DNA of 64,000 nt. Source: JADKCL01 sp046329055. GTDB taxonomy: Bacteria; Bacteroidota; Bacteroidia; J057; JADKCL01. The position numbers and the translations under genes were made by a program. This document shows, in pieces, positions 36,934 to 44,600 of this stretch. The notes beneath the pieces are model-generated. The model searched no databases. It was not told the origin of the DNA and saw only the letters and a program-made list of their open reading frames with translations. The stretch lies in contig JAXLVK010000021.1 in NCBI GenBank assembly GCA_046329055.1, forward strand, positions 1 to 64,000, given 5' to 3'. The first letter of the stretch is position 1, and each line of letters begins with the position of its first letter.

Positions 36934-38346
36934 CTACCCCCGCATCCGCACCACATCCCCAAGTGCGACTTCATACGGCACGCCCAGCTCCGAGAGTGTC
37001 CGCGCAATGTTCGCGATGCTCACCTCCAAATGCTCCTGCGCGAACGCGTCGAAGAGCTTGTTGAACTCCGCCGCAAGGCGTTGATGGTCAGCATCGCGGC
37101 CTTGCTCTTGGGCCGCCTTGGCATTCACGAAGGCGGTGATGATTGCGGAGTATTGCTGATCGGTGGGAGTGAAGGTGGGTGGGGCAGGAGATTCAGGCTG
37201 TGGCATTGCAGTGGCTGTTGTCGCAACGAAAAATTCTTCAGCTTCCGGCAGTGTGGGCAGTTCAGGTTTGCGTTCTAGCAAAATATACTTTGCGGTTGCG
37301 TCCATCAACAACTGATCCTCTCGCAGAGGCCAGCCTCCAGAACTCAGGTTCAGGCCCTTGCCAGGTGTGGATTTGAGAAGCTGCCCGGATAGTAAGTCAA
37401 TCTCTAACAACTGATTGCCATGATCGGTTTCGGCCTGTATGACAATGCTTTTACCAATCACAATGCCGCTGAGATATTCAGCAGAAAGATCATGCAATGG
37501 ATAGGTCCACAGGACAGTGGACTTTGAAAGACTAATCGCTGCGATCCCCTTTTTTGCGAGCAAAAGAGCGGTATCTGAATCCACAACTCGGATTTCAATA
37601 GGCACTCCAATTTCTGGAGTCAAGTCCTTGATAGGCATTTTGAAAATGACCTCCATTGAACTTAGATCCACTTTCATCACTGCAAATACCTCTTGATGCT
37701 TGCCAAATACCATAAGTGTTTCATGATTGGAGGCAAGAATTGCACGTGCAATTTCAGGCACAGGTCTCCAATTACTATCGGGGGCATCGAGATCCAGTCT
37801 GTATGCTTCCTCGGAACGTCGGCTCATGAAAAGCCATTTACCTACCCGTGCGATATGAGGATTCAGGGGGCCGATTCCGCGATTGAATGCCTCCGTGGGC
37901 CAATCATCGAGTTCTCCGATTGGTTGCCCATCAGCAGCATAGAGAATCCTGCCCCCAAGATTGGTCCCTCGGTTTTCCGGAACAAAAATGCGCTCGCTTC
38001 GGGTGATAATTTCACCGAAAGTATTCATTCCAGTCCAGTTCAGTGGGTATTTCCATAGAGATTTCCCATCCTGACAGGAAAGGGCAATCAATTCATACTC
38101 GCCGTTACCTTTTTTCGAAGCCGTAATGACGCGGTCGCCCACCACCTTGACAGGCAGGTCCATGGCTACACCTTCATCAGGGAATTCCACCTGCCACAAT
38201 ACTTTTGCATCGGCATCGATCTTACAAACACGTGCAACAAGCCTAAGAATCCAGCCACCATCGCAAGCCGTCACGCCATAGATGCCGCGGGTAGAATTCC
38301 ATATTCTCTGAACAGTAAGCGGGTTAAGTGCCTTTGAGTTGGTCAT
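36934..38346 (-). CDS. Beta-propeller protein with conserved C-terminal domain, array copy 3 (candidate immunity protein)
   Basis: 470 residues from the ATG at 38346 (MTNSKALNPLTVQRIWNSTR); the frame is open to 38400 but overlaps the toxin-tail fragment. There is no signal peptide. Repeating strands of PQQ/WD-like propeller type follow ('GDRVITASKKGNGEYELIAL', 'GKSLWKYPLNW'), about seven blades. The last ~80 residues (FTPTDQQYSAIITAFVNAKA ... VPYEVALGDVVRMRG) are a helical domain nearly identical to those of the two sister genes, while the propeller part differs widely. It is the most distal gene of the series. An immunity role is inferred from position and duplication only. Confidence 0.7.
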   Translation of the reverse strand: MTNSKALNPLTVQRIWNSTRGIYGVTACDGGWILRLVARVCKIDADAKVLWQVEFPDEGVAMDLPVKVVGDRVITASKKGNGEYELIALSCQDGKSLWKYPLNWTGMNTFGEIITRSERIFVPENRGTNLGGRILYAADGQPIGELDDWPTEAFNRGIGPLNPHIARVGKWLFMSRRSEEAYRLDLDAPDSNWRPVPEIARAILASNHETLMVFGKHQEVFAVMKVDLSSMEVIFKMPIKDLTPEIGVPIEIRVVDSDTALLLAKKGIAAISLSKSTVLWTYPLHDLSAEYLSGIVIGKSIVIQAETDHGNQLLEIDLLSGQLLKSTPGKGLNLSSGGWPLREDQLLMDATAKYILLERKPELPTLPEAEEFFVATTATAMPQPESPAPPTFTPTDQQYSAIITAFVNAKAAQEQGRDADHQRLAAEFNKLFDAFAQEHLEVSIANIARTLSELGVPYEVALGDVVRMRG

Positions 38347-38476
38347 CGGATATTTTGGTGTCTCGGTAGAAGATGTTGCCGTCAGTGAATAGAGTGCCAA
38401 CGATGAGGTTGAGCTTGCCTTTCACCATTTTTGCAACTTCACTGGGAGACAATTTAGCAAATTCAATTTTCTTCCT
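38324..38476 (-). pseudogene. Orphan toxin-tail fragment, start codon lost
   Basis: The frame reads KIEFAKLSPSEVAKMVKGK, NLIVGTLFTDGNIFYRD, TKISDDQLKGT then stop. It aligns with the last ~45 residues of the toxin-like protein (FEALSPSDITNMMKGK ... IGTLF ... YRDAKISLDDLKK). The sister fragment at 39968-40117 begins with ATG; here the same codon reads AAG, so no normal start is present. It overlaps the start of the propeller gene by 23 nt in another frame. Confidence 0.75.
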
Positions 38477-38496
38477 AGATCATATTCCAAATGTAA

Positions 38497-38830
38497 AGCC
38501 ATTTGGAACATTTTCGATCAAGCTTCGCTTTTCGTATTCTTCCGCGCATTCAAAATTCACAAGGGGAGAGGACGCAGTCCCCACTGTCACCCCCGCATCC
38601 GCACCACATCCCCAAGTGCGACTTCATAGGGCACACCCAGCTCCGAGAGCGTCCGCGCAATGTTCGCGATGCTCACCTCCGGATGCTCCTGCGCGAACGC
38701 GTCGAAGAGCTTGTTGAACTCCGTCGCAAGGCGTTCATGGTCAGCATCGCGGCCTTGCTCTTGGGCTGCCTTGGCATTCACGAAGGCGGTGATGATTGCG
38801 GAGTATTGCTGATCGGTGGGGGTGAAGGTG
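38497..38830. repeat. Long near-identical direct repeat, copy 1
   Basis: Matches 40137-40470 at almost every position, including the intergenic stretch tttcgatcaagcttcgcttt. It covers the 3' end of the propeller gene (C-terminal domain), the intergenic spacer and the end of the toxin-tail fragment side. It marks the unit of the cassette duplication. The C-terminal-domain part also recurs at 36942-37180. Confidence 0.85.
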
Positions 38831-39990
38831 GAAAGCGGAGGCATGCTCGGTGGAGCAATGGATTGCGCGGAAAAGAAATCGGTAGCCTCACCCAAGATGG
38901 GTGCAGTAGCTTGCCGCTCAAATTGGAGGAAGCTCGCCGTAGCATCGGCCAAAATGCGGTCTCCCATCGCGAATACGCACTTCCCGAGGAACAGCTCCCT
39001 TGACGAGATGGATTGCAGGACATCCCCAGTTTGGATGGCGATCTCTGTAAGGGTTGGTGCAATATCCCGTACCTCCCCTACGATGAAACTTCCATCGATC
39101 AGAAGCCCACCACTCCAGCGATCCACCGGCTCCGGAGGAATATATGTCCAATTTGCCTGACCTGAGATCAAGCTCAAGGACATCAGCCCATTATCGGCAA
39201 TGATCAACGCTGTTTCGGAATCAATGGCGCGAATTTCTATCGCGTCACCAATTGCTTGCTCGACCGATTCAAGCGGATGCCGATGCAGTACCTTCAAAGT
39301 ATCTGCATCGAGAGAAAGAATCACAGGCTCATCTTGGTGCTGACAGAGCATCGTTACTGCATTTCCCGCAGCAATCAACCGGGCATAATAAGTGTCCGGT
39401 ATGGCTTCGAATTTCGGCTCCACCGCAGAAAGGTCAGCCCGGAACACTCCCTCATCTTTCATGTTGGAAAACAGCCAATTGCCCACCTGCACGCAGTTGC
39501 GATTGAGCGCGCCAATCCCCTGCATTGTCGGCAAAGCCTGCCATTCCTTGATTTCCCCGAAGGCTTTTCCTGTTCGGATATCCAGGATTTCCGCAGGTGG
39601 AATCATCATTTTTCCTCCCTTTGGAACGAATATGCGACCCTCCCTCACGAATATCCCGCCATACGTATTTGACCCCGTCCAGTCGCAGGGTGCCGTCCAA
39701 ACCAAGTCTCCTGATTCAATGTCGTAAGCCTGCAAGGAATAGCTCATATTCTCTGCCTTGGAGGCGGTCACGGCCAGTCCATTTGCGACAACCACTGGCA
39801 AGTGCATCGCAATCGTTTCCGTCGAAATTTCTGTCTGCCATTTGACCCTGCCGTCGATGTCCACCCTGCAAATTCTTGCAACCACCCGTAGAATCCAGTC
39901 CTCGCCACAGGGCTGCATATCATAGATCCCACGGGTAGAATTCCATCGACGGATGAGTTGGTAGGGATTACGGGCTTTTGAGCTGATCAT
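38587..39990 (-). CDS. Beta-propeller protein with conserved C-terminal domain, array copy 2 (candidate immunity protein)
   Basis: 467 residues from the ATG at 39990 (MISSKARNPYQLIRRWNSTR). A longer frame to 40044 overlaps the toxin-tail ORF completely, so 39990 is preferred. Its start still overlaps the end of that ORF by 23 nt in another frame, which suggests translational coupling. Propeller-type strands run through the first ~380 residues (GLAVTASKAENMSYSLQAYD, GDLVWTAPCDWTGSNTYGG). The C-terminal ~80-residue domain is nearly the same as in copies 1 and 3. No signal peptide; expected cytosolic. Confidence 0.7.
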   Translation of the reverse strand: MISSKARNPYQLIRRWNSTRGIYDMQPCGEDWILRVVARICRVDIDGRVKWQTEISTETIAMHLPVVVANGLAVTASKAENMSYSLQAYDIESGDLVWTAPCDWTGSNTYGGIFVREGRIFVPKGGKMMIPPAEILDIRTGKAFGEIKEWQALPTMQGIGALNRNCVQVGNWLFSNMKDEGVFRADLSAVEPKFEAIPDTYYARLIAAGNAVTMLCQHQDEPVILSLDADTLKVLHRHPLESVEQAIGDAIEIRAIDSETALIIADNGLMSLSLISGQANWTYIPPEPVDRWSGGLLIDGSFIVGEVRDIAPTLTEIAIQTGDVLQSISSRELFLGKCVFAMGDRILADATASFLQFERQATAPILGEATDFFSAQSIAPPSMPPLSTFTPTDQQYSAIITAFVNAKAAQEQGRDADHERLATEFNKLFDAFAQEHPEVSIANIARTLSELGVPYEVALGDVVRMRG

Positions 39991-40117
39991 CGGATATCTT
40001 GGTGTCTCGATAGAAAATATTGCCATCAGTGTACAGTGTGCCAATGATGAGGTTGAGTTTACCTTTCACCATTTTGGCAACTTCACTTGGAGACAATTTA
40101 GCAAATTCAATTGTCAT
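39968..40117 (-). CDS. Orphan toxin-tail ORF (49 codons)
   Basis: ATG at 40117, TAA at 39968. The product begins MTIEFAKLSPSEVAKMVKGK and continues NLIIGTLYTDGNIFYRD ... KISDDQLKSP. It matches the C-terminal ~45 residues of the 1742-residue toxin-like protein, downstream of its nuclease motif, with roughly 60% identity by eye. It carries no nuclease residues itself. It sits directly before, and overlaps, propeller copy 2. It may be a translated small protein (leader, tail donor or regulatory peptide) or just the remnant of a displaced toxin cassette. Confidence 0.6.
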   Translation of the reverse strand: MTIEFAKLSPSEVAKMVKGKLNLIIGTLYTDGNIFYRDTKISDDQLKSP

Positions 40118-40136
40118 CCTAGATTATGTTCCAAAT

Positions 40137-40470
40137 GTAAAACCATTTAGAACATTTTCGATCAAGCTTCGCTTTTCGTATTCTTCCGCGCATCCAAAAT
40201 TCACAAGGGGGGAGGACGCAGTCCCCACTGTCACCCCCGCATCCGCACCACATCCGCTAGCGCGACCTCATACGGTACACCCAGCTCCGAGAGCGTCAGC
40301 GCGATGTTCGCGATGCTAACCTCCGAGTGCGCCTGCGCGAATGCGTCGAAGAGCTTGTTGAACTCTGCAGCAAGGCGTTGATGATCAGCATCGCGACCTT
40401 GCTCTTGGGCGGCCTTGGCATTCACGAAGGCGGTGATGATTGCGGAGTATTGCTGATCGGTTGGGGTGAA
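40137..40470. repeat. Long near-identical direct repeat, copy 2
   Basis: Counterpart of 38497-38830 with the same extent: the C-terminal-domain codons of propeller copy 1, the spacer, and the run-in to the toxin-tail ORF. It provides the homology for recombination between cassettes. Confidence 0.85.
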
Positions 40471-41619
40471 GTTGGGTGGTGGGACTTGGGAGGTCTCTTG
40501 TATTGTTGCCCTTGGTGCTTCAAAAGGCACCCAATCCAGTTGCGTAGGGGAAGGAGTGTCTTCTTCAGGCCTTAGGAGGATGAACCCTGCTATTGCATTG
40601 GCCACGATCCAATCGCCAATTTGAAAGATGGAAGTATGGAAATGCGCATCCTTGTGGAAGAATGTATCGATGGTCTTTCCCGATTCCGGATGAAGCATCA
40701 GTAGAGCATTCTCCTTGGCCTGCCTCAACAATGCTAGTCCAGAAATAGTCAGGTGTCCCCCAGTCAATGATTTACCGATGTCGCTCGCCTTTCGGTGCCA
40801 TAGAATGCTTTCGCGATCATAGTCCAACATCGCAATGCCTTCCTCGCCAAACAGAACGGCTTGATGCGCGTTTAGAGGCTTGATGCCCTTTGCGAGGAAC
40901 TTTGAGGGTTGGATGGGGTCTAAGTTGATAGCTCCAGTCGTCTCCATTGTGTTGGGGTCGATCCTGATGGACAAGGACTTGCCATCCTTCACACCCTCCC
41001 AGAAAAGAAACTTCCCATCTGTTCCGCATTGGCTCCATTCCATGCCAGAAAGGAGTTCAAATTCGGGGCGATCCATCTCCAGGTTTGCTCGAAAGAGTTC
41101 CTTGTTGCGATGTCTGGAAAACAACCATTTGCCAACTTGACAGAGGCCCTCCTGGCCAAGATCGTGAATAGGCCCTTTGGGATTGATAGGAGGCTCAGGA
41201 AGTTGATCCAGTATTTTTCCAGTAGCTATATCAATGATGAGGAGGTGTCCTTTGGTCGATGGATCCCCTGCCACAAAAAGTCGATGCCCAAAATGCATCA
41301 AGCCTCCGTATGAGTTCAGTCCCTGCCAAGCGAACGGAAGTGTCCAAAGCTCTTTACCTTTTTCTGCATCGTAGCCTGCCAAAAAAGAAGGGCCATTTTC
41401 GACTACTCTAAATGTAACTACGATGTCCTGAAAATGCACAAGCCGCAGTGTTGTAGCCGCCATATCAGCGGGGAATTCAAGATTCCATACAATCTCAAAT
41501 TGGTGGTTGATGCGGGTGATTCGTCTTTCTCTTCGCAGAATCCATCCATTCTCAATTTCAACTACCGCTCCAATCGTACCGAATGTTTGGAAACACTTCT
41601 CAATCGCAAATTTGGACAT
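40231..41619 (-). CDS. Beta-propeller protein with conserved C-terminal domain, array copy 1 (candidate cognate immunity protein)
   Basis: 462 residues. The ATG at 41619 is 3 nt after the stop of the toxin-like gene, the usual spacing for a toxin/immunity pair. There is no signal peptide. The first ~380 residues are a propeller of PQQ/WD type (ENGWILRRERRITRINHQF, KGKELWTLPFAWQGLNSYGG, KGHLLIIDIATGKILDQLP). The last ~80 form the shared helical domain (FTPTDQQYSAIITAFVNAKA ... VVRMRG). Its propeller sequence is clearly different from copies 2 and 3, as expected if each neutralises a different toxin variant. Function inferred from context. Confidence 0.7.
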   Translation of the reverse strand: MSKFAIEKCFQTFGTIGAVVEIENGWILRRERRITRINHQFEIVWNLEFPADMAATTLRLVHFQDIVVTFRVVENGPSFLAGYDAEKGKELWTLPFAWQGLNSYGGLMHFGHRLFVAGDPSTKGHLLIIDIATGKILDQLPEPPINPKGPIHDLGQEGLCQVGKWLFSRHRNKELFRANLEMDRPEFELLSGMEWSQCGTDGKFLFWEGVKDGKSLSIRIDPNTMETTGAINLDPIQPSKFLAKGIKPLNAHQAVLFGEEGIAMLDYDRESILWHRKASDIGKSLTGGHLTISGLALLRQAKENALLMLHPESGKTIDTFFHKDAHFHTSIFQIGDWIVANAIAGFILLRPEEDTPSPTQLDWVPFEAPRATIQETSQVPPPNFTPTDQQYSAIITAFVNAKAAQEQGRDADHQRLAAEFNKLFDAFAQAHSEVSIANIALTLSELGVPYEVALADVVRMRG

Positions 41620-41622
41620 TTT

Positions 41623-44600
41623 CTATTTCTTTAGATCATCAAGTGAAATTTTCGCGTCACGGTATTTGATGTCACCATTTCGGAATAGAGTTCCTATGAT
41701 GAGGTTTTGCTTTCCTTTCATCATGTTGGTGATATCCGAAGGAGACAGCGCCTCGAAATTGGCAGAAATTTTTGCATCTGCAAGGCTGTCTTGTAGAAAT
41801 GCTGCAATTTTTGCCTTGTCGATTCTGTCGTGAAGGATCGCATGTACAGAAGTTGTAATCGCTACATTGTCGGGCAGGCGGGCGCTTCCTTGAGCTGCCA
41901 ATAGATTGTAAAGGTTGTGACCACCGCCCAAATACAGCGGAACTATATGGTGGATTTCTCCATCAAATTTAACGTTGATTTCCTGGTTATGATTTTCTGC
42001 AATCTGAGAATAAAGACTCGGGCTAATGGAGTGGCTATTGACCTGAACGAGTTCTGAGGAACTCGCACCTTTCAGGTTTCGAGGAATCTCTGTAGGAGTA
42101 ACCGTGAAAAGGGGACGTTTTGCGGTGTGATTGGCAATTTTGGTAGAGATTTTCTCTATCTCCTTCTCGATTTTCGGGTCCTTTGAAATCGCAGTACCAC
42201 CTGCTGGGTCACGCTCGATCGTTGTTTTGATCGCTTCGATGACCATTAGGAAAATTTGATCCTTCGGAATGATGTCTGAAAACTTTGCGACTCGATCCCC
42301 ATCTCGGGTCTCAATCTTCAGAGATCGCCCGAGGGCTGGAAATACCGCAACCCATTGTGTTGATGCATTCTTGTTGGCATTGAGGGTGGTGACAGTACTC
42401 GATACCTCTGCCTGAATCTTCTTCTTGCCGTCCTCGGTGATCTTCTTTTCCTTGAATACTTGGTCTGCAGACTTTGCGCCTGATCCCTTTGATCCGAGAT
42501 AAGTCTTTAGCCGTTGTAGTACCAGTGCCTCCTTCGTCTTATCCCAAATCATTTCCTTTGCGGCAGTAAATGGGCGGCTCCCTTTTTCACTTGCAAGATC
42601 ACCCATTGCTTCTTTTACAGCGTTGGAATCAAAATTATCTTCCTGAACCTCCTTACCGGCATCCTCTACCAATTTGGCGAGATATGTTTCCAACGGCTTT
42701 CCATTCTTGAAGGGGTTGTCAAACAACAATTGTGCTTCCGGAGTTTCTGCGACCTTTTTCTGAAGTCCAGAGTACGAATTGAATTCTGCTAATCCTTTCT
42801 TATCCAGAGTGTTTTTCGCAGTTATTTTGTCAACAGTTTCAATGATTGTAGCCTTGGCTTCTGGATGAACCGATTGCAACTCTTCAACAAATACCACCTT
42901 AAAGTCGATTGATTCACCTTCTCCGAATTCTTGGAAAAGCTGCTTCAAGATGTCAGCCAGACTTTTCTGTTCGACTTCAATATCCTTGTCGATCTTGGCA
43001 TAAAGTGTGGCATCCGCTGCCTTGACCGATTCACGGGCTGCGTTGTCGATTTTGGTCAATTCGGCCTTGGCGCGGTTGATCAATACGGCAATGCGCGTCT
43101 TCTTTTCCTTTTTACGGCCATCATTCCACTTGGGTAACTTTAGGTCAGCTTCCCATAGCTTGAGTTTGGCATCAACAGTCTGAGGATCACTTGCTACCCA
43201 AAGTTTTCCTCCGTCGGGTCCTGGCTTGATCCAAAGTTTGTGTTTGTCTCCTTTGGCCTCAAATTCTTGGGTCTTCCCAAGTTCACCATCACCCGGTTTG
43301 CCATTGGCGGCCTTCTCCTTCTCCACCCCACTCCCCGGCACCGCCATCGTCTTCCCAGCCAGATTCAGCACATACTCCCAACGATCACCCTTCTGCGCCA
43401 CCGTCACATCCTCAAACACATAATGCGCAGCCTTCACCTCCTCGGCGATCGCCTTGGCGTCGGCCTCCTTCATGGTATGCGCCTTGGGGTCCTCCTTGGC
43501 CTTCACCTTGCCCTCCAGGTCCTTCTTCCCTGCCTCGGCGAGTTTCATCATCTCGGCGACCGTCATCAACTTGACCTTGATCGGCTCCTTCTCGTTCGTG
43601 TTTTGCTTGTCCTTGCCGGGGTGCTTGACGGTCACCTTGGCCTCGCCATCCTTGTCGGCGATCTTGATGCTCTGTATGCCGTAGGTGCTCTGGATCTTCT
43701 TGACCTTCTCCTGCAACTGCATCAATGCCAACGGCTTGCTCTTCGCATCGTCGCCGATCTTGCCGATCTTCTCGCAGGCGCGGATGAACTTCTGGTCGTT
43801 GGTCATTTTCGACACGTCCTCGGCGGGCTCCTTCTTGCCCTTCAAGCCAGGTCCATCCTTCGTCTCGGGCTTCTCGTCCTTCTTGTCGCCACCCGCCATG
43901 TCAAATTTGCCTTGGGGGTTCTGCTCGCCACCCTTGCCGCCGCCTGCCTTGGGCGGTGGGTCGGCCATGATGTCGCTCGTGAACTTGTCGGGGTCGAACT
44001 CCACGGGGCTGAACTTGAGCTCCGGCAACTCGGGGCTGCCCACGAGCCAATCCACGTCCCCGCCGATGCCCATGCTCTTGCCCAGCGGGTACTCCACGTC
44101 GAACAGCGGGTAGGGCCAACGCTTGTCCGGCGCGGGGCTCCACCACGGGCTGTCCAACTCCACGAAAAACTCCCCGCTGAGCTTGAGGAAGAGCTGCGCA
44201 GCGGCCTCGAAATGCCCCCGCAGCCAAGCCTCGCCCACCTTGCCGCCGGGCCCTGCCTTTTCCTGATATTCAAATGTCGGCTGCACCTCGGCGTAGGCCT
44301 TGATGCCCGCGCCTGCCGTGAGGTTGATCCCCGCCTTGATGTCGTGGCCGAGGATCGTCAGGAACAAACCCGCCTCGACCTCCAGTGCGATCATGGCAAA
44401 CGCCGAGATGTTGAGCGCCCCCGTGATCTTGAAGTTCTGCATCACGGAGGGGTCGGTGCTGTACGTCCCCTCGAAGGCGATGTTCCTGAGCGTCAATGGC
44501 CCGAAGCCCGCCTTGATGAACATGCCCAGGCTCACGAAGAAGCCCACCTGACCGATGAACGGGATGCCGTAGCCGCCCTTGGCTTCCACCTTGAAGAGGT

